A stretch of 64,000 bases of DNA. It comes from Paenibacillus spiritus. GTDB lineage: Bacteria > Bacillota > Bacilli > Paenibacillales > Paenibacillaceae. Position numbers and translations under genes: made by a program. Of the stretch, positions 37,822 to 48,600 are shown one piece after another. The stretch lies in NCBI RefSeq assembly GCF_008710135.1, contig NZ_VYKK01000004.1, positions 124,001-188,000 on the forward strand. The letters are read 5' to 3'. Every line of letters begins with the position of its first letter. Positions within the stretch are counted from its first letter, which is position 1. The notes under the pieces were generated by a model. It worked only from the letters and a program-made list of their open reading frames with translations. It was not told the DNA's origin and ran no database searches.

Positions 37822-38541
37822 ATGTCAGAATCATCTAATCTTATTTTTGGCAGACCTGACTACATTGAAGGAGTAGGATTAGTTTATCCTATTCGATTGA
37901 AAGATTACGATAGGTTCCAAGAGGTATCATCCGTTCTCTATTACTCAAAAAAACACTTTGGCGAAGAATATGATTCATTTTATCTCCTAGACCTGATTGT
38001 TTTGGGTTTACGAGAAGATTCAATAATTCACAGTCTTCAGGATATATTTCGGATTGTATGTAGAAATCCTGATGTTACTTTTTATTGGGTTAGCGATAGT
38101 GAATATGGATTTAAAATCGACGAAAATCACGAAATCAATAGAAGCAATTATGAAATCGTAAGAGCAGTAATAATGCACCAAAATATCATGATTGAGCAGA
38201 GGGTCTATAAAAGTAAACTTGCTCAGGAATGGGCTGAAAAAGCTTTAAAGGCGAAGTCTAAAAATGGAGTAAAGATACTGTTTGAAGACATAGTATCTAC
38301 CGTTTCCGTTTATACAGGCAAGCACTATTGGGACTTAGAAAATTATACGATTTATCAATTACAGACTGATTATCATAGAATAAACAAATTAAAAGAGTAT
38401 GATACTTCAATTCAAATTATGTGTGTAAGTGGTAAAGGTAACTTGGGTCATTTTTCCGAACATGTCGATCTCTTTAAAGATCCTTATGATGATGTGTTTA
38501 TTGACAAAGAGCAATCAAAATTGGGTAGCGTTTTTGGATAA
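37822..38541 (+). CDS. Hypothetical tail or connector protein (239 aa)
   Basis: Begins MSESSNLIFGRPDYIEGVGL. Helical C-terminal half with basic patches. It lies between the tail-completion and tail-tube genes, so it may be part of the neck or a tail assembly factor. Not recognised. It ends in an intrinsic terminator at 38541-38562. Confidence 0.55.
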   Translation: MSESSNLIFGRPDYIEGVGLVYPIRLKDYDRFQEVSSVLYYSKKHFGEEYDSFYLLDLIVLGLREDSIIHSLQDIFRIVCRNPDVTFYWVSDSEYGFKIDENHEINRSNYEIVRAVIMHQNIMIEQRVYKSKLAQEWAEKALKAKSKNGVKILFEDIVSTVSVYTGKHYWDLENYTIYQLQTDYHRINKLKEYDTSIQIMCVSGKGNLGHFSEHVDLFKDPYDDVFIDKEQSKLGSVFG

Positions 38542-38562
38542 AGAGCGAAAAGCTCTTTTTTT
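38541..38562 (+). terminator. Terminator before the tail-tube gene
   Basis: AAGAGC, loop GAAAA, GCTCTT, then a T-run. It overlaps the stop of the 37822-38541 gene by one base. Confidence 0.85.
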
Positions 38563-38592
38563 ATTTGTATAAATATTAGGAGGAAATAATAA

Positions 38593-39345
38593 ATGGCACT
38601 AATCGCTGACGTTTTTGACGTTATCGTAAAATCCAAAGCAACTGGCGATGTAATTGGTACAACTACTCTATCCGAGGCTGGAATAGAAGTTAGTGTGCAA
38701 GAAAACGAAGTTCGCGCTGGTAAGGGTAATGCCCTTATTGCAACACTTCATGTTTCTAGAGATATTCAAATCAATTTAACAGATATGCAGTTTCGGTATG
38801 ATTGGCTGGCCGCACAATTGGGTCAAGACATTAAGACTGGCGCTGGAGTAGCCTATTCTATGCCTAAGTGGTATACGGTTGCTACAGAATCGAGTAACAA
38901 AGTCATTACTCTCGATAACGCTCCAACGAATATTGACTCACTCGTTATTTATGATGCTTCTGGTGCAAAGCTGGTGAAGACAACGGACTTCACTTTGTCA
39001 ACCAATAAAGTAACTATTCTTAAAGCAGGAATTGCCGCAGGAACAAAAGTTGAAGTACGAACCTATACATACGCTACACCGGCCAATACTCAAACAATTA
39101 TGATTGACAATTCTGTGTTTGCTAAGGGCGTTGAAGTAATCCTCGAAACTGTTGAGATTGACAGCACAGAAAATATTACAGCTCGTCTGCAATATCAGTT
39201 TACTTCTGCGGTTCCAAGTGGCAACTTTACAGTTAGTACTCAATCTGAAAGAAACGCTGCTTCTCAGACATTCAATATGAAGGTTGTTAAGCCAGAAGAT
39301 TCTACTGTTGTAGGACAAGTTGTTCGTATCCCTGTTGGGGCATGA
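38593..39345 (+). CDS. Major tail tube protein candidate (250 aa)
   Basis: A beta-rich protein with few cysteines and Thr/Val/Ala-rich strands (DVIVKSKATGDVIGTTTLSE, then EVRAGKGNALIATLHVSRDI). Length and position before the tail assembly chaperone candidate and tape measure fit the tail tube subunit. AGGAGG precedes the ATG. A strong terminator follows at 39362-39404, which would give this gene a short abundant transcript. Confidence 0.7.
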   Translation: MALIADVFDVIVKSKATGDVIGTTTLSEAGIEVSVQENEVRAGKGNALIATLHVSRDIQINLTDMQFRYDWLAAQLGQDIKTGAGVAYSMPKWYTVATESSNKVITLDNAPTNIDSLVIYDASGAKLVKTTDFTLSTNKVTILKAGIAAGTKVEVRTYTYATPANTQTIMIDNSVFAKGVEVILETVEIDSTENITARLQYQFTSAVPSGNFTVSTQSERNAASQTFNMKVVKPEDSTVVGQVVRIPVGA

Positions 39346-39361
39346 TAAATAAATAATAACC

Positions 39362-39404
39362 ATAGGGAAAGTCGGCAAATTTGCTGTACTTTCCCTATTT
39401 TTTT
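39362..39404 (+). terminator. Strong terminator after the tail-tube gene
   Basis: ATAGGGAAAGT pairs with ACTTTCCCTAT around a loop that itself contains the palindrome GCAAATTTGC, followed by TTTTTTT. Confidence 0.9.
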
Positions 39405-39491
39405 CGATAAGGCATTAATTAGAGTTTTCCGAAATTAGAGACCTGTAATAAGTGTCTTATGACACAAAAATATAATGGGAGTGAAAACTGT

Positions 39492-39992
39492 ATGGCAAAG
39501 AAGCTAACAGCGGCAGAGCTTAATAAACTTGGAGCAAAATATAATGAATTTAAAACTGTTACCATTGGTGAATATGAAATCCGTTTGCAGAAACTATTCC
39601 AAGAAACCAAAATTGAAAGCATTGTTCTTGAGTATTTAAGCTATCTTCAATTACTCAAAGAGCAACCTGAAGTTGACCTGGATTTGACTAAAGACACTCT
39701 CTCCATCCTTCATACCCTTGTGCTACGTGAATTCACAGACATTCCCGTTCCCAAGAAGAACAAAAAGACAAAGCCACTTAGTTATCTCGGATCACTAATT
39801 AAAGTTACACACATCTTGATTGATGAAGGGATTTACGTGGAACTGCTTAACAACATTTCAGATGAAGAAATTGCAAAAGTAGAAGCAAAATTGAATGCCA
39901 CGGCTAAAACTGCCGGTCAGTTACTTGGTGAACTGGCGATTAAGAATGCTATTGAAGTTGAAGATGGTGTAGAAAATGAAATCGTTCAATAG
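39492..39992 (+). CDS. Tail assembly chaperone candidate (166 aa)
   Basis: Helical and acidic, with a central helix bundle (YLSYLQLLKEQPEVDLDLTK onward). It stands after the tail-tube gene, as tail assembly chaperones do; the next gene overlaps by 17 bases. In many phages a programmed frameshift joins the two; the overlap here invites a check, but no slippery heptamer (such as X XXY YYZ) was found. ATG at 39492 with GGGAG 10 bases upstream is chosen over the frame start at 39459. Confidence 0.55.
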   Translation: MAKKLTAAELNKLGAKYNEFKTVTIGEYEIRLQKLFQETKIESIVLEYLSYLQLLKEQPEVDLDLTKDTLSILHTLVLREFTDIPVPKKNKKTKPLSYLGSLIKVTHILIDEGIYVELLNNISDEEIAKVEAKLNATAKTAGQLLGELAIKNAIEVEDGVENEIVQ

Positions 39993-40455
39993 TTTGAGTG
40001 AGTTACAAAAATATATTGGGACATCTCAGGGGCAACAGACAGTCATGGGAGATAAAGAAGTAAGAAGATCACTGAATGAAGCTGCGCAACTATTAGAAAA
40101 ACTCTTATATGAACAACTTCAGGCTTATTATGATAGTTATACTCCAACAGTTTATGAGCGCACATATGGATTGTTAAATTCCCTGCGTATTTCCCCTATT
40201 ACACAAGTAGGAAATGAACTACAGATTAATGTGTACTTTGATAGAAGTATGGCTACACATCCCTCTATTTTTGATGGTGAAGATGGATATGTAGCGAAGT
40301 TGCTTAATGATGGCTGGCAGTGGCGGAAAAATCCGGCTAATATTTATCGACTTTCTCGTTATGAAGGATTTCATTTCATTGAGAAGGCCATCGACGAGTT
40401 CAATTCAAGGAATCGTTGGGGATTCAAGATTAGTAAGAACGATGTAGCCAAGTAA
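39976..40455 (+). CDS. Hypothetical tail protein (159 aa)
   Basis: Overlaps the preceding gene by 17 bases. Aromatic and mixed alpha/beta (LLYEQLQAYYDSYTPTVYER, then DGWQWRKNPANIYRLSRYEG). No known motif; position is consistent with a minor tail or neck-associated protein. In the -1 frame relative to the chaperone candidate it could also be its frameshift partner. Confidence 0.5.
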   Translation: MKSFNSLSELQKYIGTSQGQQTVMGDKEVRRSLNEAAQLLEKLLYEQLQAYYDSYTPTVYERTYGLLNSLRISPITQVGNELQINVYFDRSMATHPSIFDGEDGYVAKLLNDGWQWRKNPANIYRLSRYEGFHFIEKAIDEFNSRNRWGFKISKNDVAK

Positions 40456-40485
40456 ATAAAGAGTTATTTTATTAAATCAGAAAGT

Positions 40486-41541
40486 GTGGTTAGTTTGGGT
40501 AGAAAGACATTTAAGAAAATTATCACTGATGAAGAACTAAGTAAACAATTCAATCCGGACAACGTAAAAATGGTCAACAGGTTTATTAAAGACAAAAATA
40601 TGAAATGCTCGGATGGAACTATAAGGGGTTACGTAAGCGATCTAAATATCTTCTTTACCTGGAATCTCCTACATAACGATAATAAGTTCTTTGTGGATAT
40701 TCGCAAAATTGAGTTCTCTGATTTTTTTAGCTATGGGATTGAAGAATTGCAGTGGAGTCCAAAACGGTTTGGGCGTATGAAATCTTGTCTAAGCAGTTTT
40801 TCAAACTTTATTGAGAATTATTTTGATGATGTGTATCCCAATTTCCGAAATGTGATTTTGAAGTCTATTGAGAATTTAAAGAACAATCCTGTTCGTGAAA
40901 AGACAGTGTTACTCGAAGAGCAAGTTGATGGTTTGCTAAATCATCTTGCAAACGAACTTAATAAACCTCAAGAAGCATGTTTGCTTGCTTTGGCAGCTAA
41001 TAGTGGAGCTCGTGTTTCCGAGTTGCTTCGATTTACAACAAAGCTGATCGACGAGAATAATCTAGCATTTGAAGGCATGTTCCTTGAGACGACTAAAGAA
41101 ATTAAGACTAAAGGTTTTGGCAAGCAAGGAAAGCTTTTATACAAATATATTCTGAAAGATAAATTCCTCCCCTACTATCGTGCTTGGCTGATTGAACGTG
41201 AAAAGATTATGCAGAAGACTGGTAAAACTCACGACTTTATTTTTATTAAGTCTAATGGAGAACCGGCTCAGGTAAGTACAGTTAGGAGCTGGAGCGAAAA
41301 ATGGGAAGAATACCTTGGCGTTCCCTTCTACTTCCACTCTCTCAGGCACTACCTAGTGACAAACCTAACCCGAATCGGTATGGAGTCTGACTTCATTATT
41401 GATCTTGTTGGATGGTCCAGTACTGATATGTTCCGAATCTACAATGACTTGACTGCAAAAGATCGTAAATGGAAAGGCTTAGATAAATTGAAACAGCATG
41501 TTACAAAGACCGATGAAAAGGAATCCCCAAATGAAAGCTGA
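40486..41541 (+). CDS. Tyrosine recombinase in the tail module (351 aa), YomM-like
   Basis: N-terminal SAM-like domain and a catalytic domain with R in NSGARVSELLRF, K in TKGFGKQGK, H-x-x-R in HSLRHYLVT, W in the place of the third histidine (VGWSSTDMFRIYND) and the tyrosine. W at that position is known in active recombinases. SPbeta has an integrase-like gene (yomM) near its tail genes. Its job there is not integration proper; it may act in regulation or DNA processing. Start is GTG at 40486 or TTG at 40495; neither has a strong ribosome site. Confidence 0.8.
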   Translation: MVSLGRKTFKKIITDEELSKQFNPDNVKMVNRFIKDKNMKCSDGTIRGYVSDLNIFFTWNLLHNDNKFFVDIRKIEFSDFFSYGIEELQWSPKRFGRMKSCLSSFSNFIENYFDDVYPNFRNVILKSIENLKNNPVREKTVLLEEQVDGLLNHLANELNKPQEACLLALAANSGARVSELLRFTTKLIDENNLAFEGMFLETTKEIKTKGFGKQGKLLYKYILKDKFLPYYRAWLIEREKIMQKTGKTHDFIFIKSNGEPAQVSTVRSWSEKWEEYLGVPFYFHSLRHYLVTNLTRIGMESDFIIDLVGWSSTDMFRIYNDLTAKDRKWKGLDKLKQHVTKTDEKESPNES

Positions 41542-41809
41542 AATATATGGTATTGAAGTTGAAGGAACACCAGAAGAGATTGCATTGTTCAAAACAGAAC
41601 TGGACAAGCAAAATAGGAATCCGTCTAAAGAAGTCAATGATATACTAAAAATGATATTATCGGAGAAAGACGACTTCAAGGCATACCCTCCATATTTTAT
41701 CACTCCGTCTATAAATCCAATCATTTATGCTCAAGTTTGGTGTGGAGGGTTTTTAGATAGCGGTAGTGTGACATGTAAGCAAGATTCTAACGCCCAAATG
41801 TACAACTAA
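41531..41809 (+). CDS. Hypothetical protein (92 aa) overlapping the recombinase end
   Basis: ATG at 41531 with AAAAGGA about eight bases upstream, inside the last codons of the recombinase (11 base overlap). Starts MKAEIYGIEVEGTPEEIALF, an alpha/beta pattern; the C-terminus has C and P residues (IIYAQVWCGGFLDSG). Function unknown. Confidence 0.65.
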   Translation: MKAEIYGIEVEGTPEEIALFKTELDKQNRNPSKEVNDILKMILSEKDDFKAYPPYFITPSINPIIYAQVWCGGFLDSGSVTCKQDSNAQMYN

Positions 41810-41844
41810 TTAAATATGATAAAACTATCCTTTCACAGAAAAAT

Positions 41845-41870
41845 GGAGAGGGACATTATCACCCCTCTCC
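41845..41870 (-). terminator. Terminator of the leftward moron gene
   Basis: GGAGAGGG and CCCTCTCC pair around a ten-base loop; read leftward an ATTTTT tail follows. It overlaps the end of the 41859-42449 gene. Confidence 0.75.
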
Positions 41871-42449
41871 TACCTTCTTCTCGTTTCGATTAATAATTAC
41901 ACTCATTATACTATGCCAATGCTGAATATTATCTATTGCCTCTTTGACACACGGATAATTGCTTTTCTGATTGTTGTTTTGTAAGAAGTTTATAATATGC
42001 ACCGGTTTATTCAAATCATCAACTATAATTCTTAAGCTAAGTGATTTGATAATTGTGTTGGAAGTTTGTGTTCCAGACAATCCTCCAATAACCGCTCCTA
42101 ATCCTCCGGCTAATACACCACCGACTAAAGCACCTCCAACTTGACTTCCACGAGATGTTTTAGTGATTGATGTATTATCTTGAAGTATTTCTGACTCGAC
42201 TAAATCTGAGAAATTATACCGGAAGGCGTAGTCTTTGTAAGCAATAGCAATTTGGCTGAGGTTTTCATTAATAGTAATGATAGAGTCAACGGCGTCAAAT
42301 CTTTGAGTGGAGGGGAAATCAGAGAATTTATTAAGACTGGCTTCCATATTGAAAACTTTTTCATCTCGATCTTTTTGAATACTTTTGCTTACTAAGCCAA
42401 ACAACCAAACAACAACAAAAAAAGCGATTAAGACAATGATTATGAACAT
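41859..42449 (-). CDS. Membrane-anchored protein with glycine zipper (196 aa), leftward moron
   Basis: An N-terminal transmembrane helix, MFIIIVLIAFFVVVWLFGLV, is followed by a soluble part. A glycine-rich segment GGALVGGVLAGGLGAVIGGL resembles a glycine zipper, a membrane-inserting motif. It is the only leftward gene after 19,212 and interrupts the tail module, with its own ribosome site AAAGGGGAG and terminator. Such lone reverse genes (morons) are often expressed in the lysogen and alter host or block other phages; the function is not known. Confidence 0.7.
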   Translation of the reverse strand: MFIIIVLIAFFVVVWLFGLVSKSIQKDRDEKVFNMEASLNKFSDFPSTQRFDAVDSIITINENLSQIAIAYKDYAFRYNFSDLVESEILQDNTSITKTSRGSQVGGALVGGVLAGGLGAVIGGLSGTQTSNTIIKSLSLRIIVDDLNKPVHIINFLQNNNQKSNYPCVKEAIDNIQHWHSIMSVIINRNEKKVGEG

Positions 42450-42566
42450 TATGTCTCCCCTTTACGATGAACCAGTTTTGATTACTTTACCATAAATTAA
42501 CGAAAAAAATTAGTGAGTAATCTCATTTTATTAACTATAGAAAATAAATTCATATAAATTTCAATT

Positions 42567-42597
42567 GAAGCGACTCAATAGAGTTTGCTTCTTTTTA
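42567..42597 (+). terminator. Terminator upstream of the tape-measure gene
   Basis: GAAGC, ACTC, loop AATA, GAGT, GCTTC with a small internal bulge, then TTTTTATTTT. It stops rightward transcripts just before 42620, so the tape measure probably depends on read-through by the phage polymerase. Confidence 0.8.
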
Positions 42598-42619
42598 TTT
42601 TATTAAGGAGTGAAATCTT

Positions 42620-45600
42620 GTGGCAAACGAACAACTTGGTATTCGTTTAGTCGGTGCCCTGAATATGGGCTCCAGTATAAAGTCGATTAACGATGATTTA
42701 AAGATTTTGGCAAAGCATCCTTCTCTCCAAAAATTAAAAATAAAAATTGATGTAGATCAAACGTTTGTTAAGTCTATTAACTCATTTATAGATGCAGCAA
42801 AAAAGTTAAATAGTAATCTAGATGCACAAAATAAAGTTGTAAAAGAAACTATAAATGAGTTTAGAAATTTAGACGGAACTATTACTATAACCACCAATCA
42901 ATTGCTTGCAAATGGTGAAGTGATTGAAAAAAGTCGCACAAAGCACGATGCCAATAAAAAGGCAATCAATGAAGAGTCAAAAGCTTATGGTGAACAGCGA
43001 AAAACTTTAAAAGAACTCGAAGCATCATTAAATGGATATGAAAAATCCGCTCAAAAAGTCAACTATAATAAAAATGGTAAAATCAACAGTATCACAAATA
43101 CATATAAAAATAACAATATCGGAAAAACCATAACTGTTAATACGGATGCAGACGGCTATGTAAATAATTACGTAAAATTATCAGAATATCTTAAGTTACA
43201 AGAAAACGCCTTGAAACATGAGCAGAACATTAATAAAGAAAGAGAACGGGTTTTAAAAGAAGAATATAACATTCGTAAGGCTATAGCGGATAAAAATTTA
43301 AAAGAAGAAGAACAACGCACAAAGGACTATATTTCTAACCTAAGAAAAGAGTATGAAGAAGAGCAGTCCCTGCTAAAAAGACAGGAGCTTGAAGATAAAA
43401 CACATTATCTAGCCTTACAGCAAAATCAAAAACGCGATCAACAATACACGAACACCTTAGTTGAGTTACAGAATAAAATAAACAATGCTCGAGATAAATT
43501 AGGTAAAAACCCAATAGCAATTGATAACCTAAATCAGCTAGAAACTAAATTAAAGACAATCAAAAATATTGGCGACTTCAAATCTCCTCTTACTTCCTTA
43601 AGTAAAGAGTTAAAAGAAACAATCTCTTCGTTCAGTGAAGTTACAAAACATGCTCACACATTCGGAGATACCGTAAAGAAGGCCTTCAATAATATTTTGA
43701 TTTACTCGGGTGTAGGTACTATCTTTTATGGACTTAGAGGAGCAATAGAATCCGGTGTTCAATATGTAATTGAATTGGACGGCGCAATGACGGATCTCAG
43801 AAAAGTGACGGATGAAACAGGGGATACTTATACTGATTTCATTGGGAGCGCAGAGAAAGTTGCAAACTCTATTGGTGGACTTACTATTAATGTAATTAAG
43901 AGTACCACCGAGTGGGCAAGGCTTGGCTATACGCTTTCCCAGGCCAAAACGCTTGCTCAACAGACTCTCGTTTATCAAAACGTGGGAGATATTGATAGCG
44001 CAGAAGAAGCCTCTACTCAACTTATTGCATCAATTAAAGGTTTTGGTATTCAGGTTGACGCACAAGGTAAAAATATTCAACATGTGGTTGATGTTTATAA
44101 TGAAGTTGGAAATAAATTTGCCATTTCTACTGAGGGTATCGGTGAAGCCGTTCAACGATCTGCCTCTTCGTTGTCTGCTGCTGGAAATACGCTCGAAGAA
44201 TCTGTTGCGATGATCACTGCTGCAAACTCAGTAGTCCAAGATCCTGCAAAAGTGGGTAATGCTTTGAAAACTGTTTCAATGCGCATAAGGGGTGTCTCAG
44301 AAGATGGTGAAGATCTCTCCGCCCTCCTTCCAACTCTTGAAAAGAAATTTGCTAACATTGGCTTGACTCTAAAAAAAGATGATAATACATTCAAAAATAC
44401 ATATGAGATTTTTTCGGATTTATCAAAGGTATGGTCAAGTCTAAACGATATTCAACAGGCAGATATCTTGGAACTGGTTGCAGGTAAGCAACAGGGGAAT
44501 ATTGTTTCAAGTATGTTGTCTAACTGGAAAGATGCTCAAGATTCTTTACAAACTGCTTTAAATTCTACTGGGTCAGCAGCCAGAGAAAATGAAAAGTATC
44601 TCAATAGTATTCAGGGAAAAATAAATCTATTGAAAAATGCCTTAGATGGTTTTTGGACAAAAAGCATAAATTCTTCGTTGGTTAAAGCAGTAATAGGCTT
44701 CCTGACTAATATGATTGAGAAAATGGATAACTTAGGGAATGTAGTCATATTACTCACAGGACTCTTCCTAACATTCAAGGCAAAAGCTATATCTGGCTTG
44801 ATTACATCATTGGGAACTACTATTAAATCGTTATTTTCTACTACTTCCGCTTTACAAACAACGACCACTGTTGCTGAAGAAGCCACAATAGCAATGTCTG
44901 GTTTACAAAGAGCATTGGGGTGGCTTGGATTAGCTGTGACAGGATTTTCGATCCTTTATTCAGTTCTTCACGATTCCGAAACAACTTTAGAGAAGCAAAA
45001 TAAGTTAATTGAGAAAACCAACAAAAAATATGACGAGCTTGGTAGTCAACTAAGCGATGTTCAAAACTACTATAAGCAAAATTATGACTCAATCAATAAA
45101 GATGCCGAAGTAAAGAATAAACTTTTTGAATTACAAAATCAATTGGTGGATTCATTTGGAAGCGAAGCAAAAGGTATTGACCTGGTGAATGGAAAATACG
45201 ATGAACAAATTTCTAAACTTGAAGAACTCAATGGGAAAAAACTTGATGAAGAAATCAAAGCAAAACAAATAGGCGTAGATTCAATTAATCAAACCAAATA
45301 CTCTATACCATCGCTTGGTAGTTCAACCGACTTAGGATATCAATTTAAGGATATATTTGGTGAAGCAAGCAAAGAATATTCCGTCCTACCTGGTTCAAGG
45401 GAATCAACCCTTGAACTAAAAGAATATTATAATGCTTTGTCTGACTTACAAGAAAAAATAATTAATCATAACACAGAGATTTTTTCTTCTCGGCAACTAA
45501 TACCAAAAACGCCCAAAGAATGGGCAAATGCACTAAACACAGTTTCTGAGAAATTAGAAGAGATAGAGCCTCTGTACCAACAAATAAATGAGTTAGAGGA

Positions 45601-48600
45601 TTTGAAAAAGAAAAAAATAGCAGAGTCAACGCTTCAACAGACGAAACTAAACGATACACAAAAGCAATTATTTACTTCAGTTAATGCCATCACTTCCAAG
45701 CAACCACTCGAATCTTACAGTAAAAACATTGAAGATATCATTGCTGTAGTGTCAAAATATAATGGCAAAAATCTAGCGGATATTATTTCCGATCTTGAAA
45801 AGATACCAGAGTTAAAGTCAAATCCTGATTTATACAAATCAATTGATGGCCTGAGAAAAGGATTTTCTACCACTTCAAATGAAGCGCAAACCTTCAAGGA
45901 AACAATAAACTCAATTAGTAAGGCAATGAAAACTTTGGAGTCGTCAGCTACTGCCACAGCAGATGAGATGAATAAGTTTTACGAGTCGATTGCTGGTGGA
46001 CGCGATCAAGTAACTCTTCTCAATGAAGCACAAGCAGAATTAAAGAAAAATGGTTATCTATCTATTGATACGCTTCAAAAACTCACCAAAAACTTTGATG
46101 GATTTACTGATGTTCTTGGTGGTGGGACAACAGCTATCCTTTCTTTTCTTGAGGCACAAGAAACAGAAGCAAAGGGTACCATAACAGCCCAAAAAGAAAA
46201 AACTCAAGCCTTAATTCAAGCTACTTATGCCAGAATTCAAGCGATGCAATCCGAGATAGAGGCTATTGATACTCTTAATTCTGCTCAAAATCCCGATGAT
46301 CTTGCTAAAGAAAAGATATCTTCCAAATGGGTCAAAGATGATGCTGTTCAAAAGTATAAAGAATTTGCTAACACTCTTTCCGATCAACTCAAAATTCTTG
46401 ATTACATTGGCAAGGATTATGACGCTGCCGCGAAGTCTGCCAATGACGCAGATAAGTCCACTGACAAGTTTTCTGATTCAACATCTGATACTGTTGAGGT
46501 CCTTACTGAACTCCAAAAGAAACTTGAAGGTGTTAAAGATGCAATTGAAGCCCTAAATAATAAACAAGAGCGGATGAAGAAGGGTTCCCAAGAATACCGT
46601 AACTCTCTTCGTGAGGAAAACAAGCTATTACAGCAGCAAATTGACCTCAATAAAAAGGGGATCAAAGACCCTAGTCAACTCGTGTCTACCAAAATTACCA
46701 CTACCACAAAAACAACTAATGGGTCTGATTCTGTATCTTCCGGTACAGGTGTTGATAGCTTAATAACTAATGCTCATTCTCTTCAGGGTAAGTTCACATA
46801 TAAGCAAGTCTCGGGTGAGTTCAAGGGAACATATGATGAGTTCGTCGATAATGCTATCTCTGATTGTTCTCAGTTTGTCCAAGAGATGTATAAACAATAT
46901 CTCAATGTTGATCTCCCACGAACTGCTGCCGAACAAGCAAAGAAAGGTACTCCTGTTAAGAAATCGGATTTACAATCTGGTGACTTGGTATATTTCAACA
47001 CTACAGGAAAATCCGCTTCCCATGTCGGTATCTATACGGGCAATGGTAAGTTCATTCAGATGGGTAACTCAGGACTCAAAGAATCTGATCTGAACAGTTC
47101 TTATTGGGCTGATAAGTACGAGGGCGCTCGGAGGATTGTTGGAAGCACATCGTCTGGTGGCGTTAATAAAACAAAAACATCGACTAAAGGTTCCTCTGTT
47201 GAAGTTAAAACAGATGGTCCGACAGCAAAAGAAAAAACAGACGCAGCAAAAGCAGCAGAGAAAGAGAATCAAGATTTACTCAATCAGATTTATCAAAATA
47301 ATCTGGATGAGATTAATGATTTAAGAAGCCAGTATGATTCGCTAATTCAAATTCAAGAAGATAAGAAACAGGCATCACAAGATAAACAGGCTACACTCGA
47401 TCCCACTTCTGCCGAATGGAGACAAGAGAACAGTAAGCAAATGAATATCGACTCTGCCATCCAAGGATTGCGTAGTGAAGCTAAAGCCAAGTTAAAAGAC
47501 TTACTCAAAGAATATGGAATTAGCTCTGCTGAATTTGATCGAATCATTAATCAATTTGGTTATGATAACGCCAACACTCAGATTGAAAAAATGAAGAAGT
47601 TGGGTGAAAATCTAAACTCTCAACTCGACTCCTACGACAGCAAGATATCTGATTACGGCAATGAAATTGATGTATCAAATGCCAAGCTTTCTAATATGGT
47701 TGAAGGTTCTGCTGAATATCGTAAGGAACTGTTGTCTCAGATTCCGATTATCCAAAAGCAGCAAGATTTACGCTCTGATGAGATCAAATTGATTCAACAA
47801 CAGTTGGAAAACGACAAGCTGTTAGATGCCGATAAAGCACAACTCAGTGATCGTTTGCAGCAACTCACATTGGATTATGAAAATAATGCTGCTGCAATTA
47901 AGAATCTGAATAAATCAATCATTTCATTAGCAAACGATGCCCTATCTTCCCTATTTGACACTCTAAAAGAGTCGATTACACGCGAAGATGTACTCAATAT
48001 TGACGAGTTTAATGATTCGATTGACTCCATTATTGCTTCACTGGATGCCGCTGATAAAAGTTATCTAACCAATGTTTCGTTTGTAGATACCACCTCCTCT
48101 ACTCGCTCTTCTTTGGCTGATTATGCTTCAAAGGTTAAAGATATTGCTAATCAGGTTAAGACAGCTCTTAACTACTATCAGGATATGAGTACTGTTACCT
48201 TTGGCAATCTTTCCTCACTAGGTAGTCAAATCAATGCGCAGATGAGTATGGCTGCAAATCTAAAGTCACAACTAGAAGACAGCAACAACCAGATTAGAGA
48301 TACTGAAGCACTTTATAAGAAGGAAGAAGCGGCTCTTGAAAATAACATCAAACTTCAAGAAGAGTACTATGACGCTCAGATTAAAGCACAGCAAGATAAA
48401 TTAGATGCTCTTGATGAAGAGTACAGTAAAGAAGACCGAATTGCCTCTCTTAAAGAAGCAAACGATAACCTTGATAAAGCTTTAAATGATAAGCGTTACA
48501 GTTATATTACTGAAAACGGAGAAGAGATTCTTACCTACAACAAGGAACAAGTTGACGAGTTAACAAAGACCAGGGATGATCTGGTTCAGCAATATGAACG

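Noticed and set aside
39980..39996. A programmed -1 frameshift in the chaperone overlap
   Set aside because: The two frames overlap by 17 bases, but I found no slippery heptamer before the stop, so coupled translation is the simpler reading.
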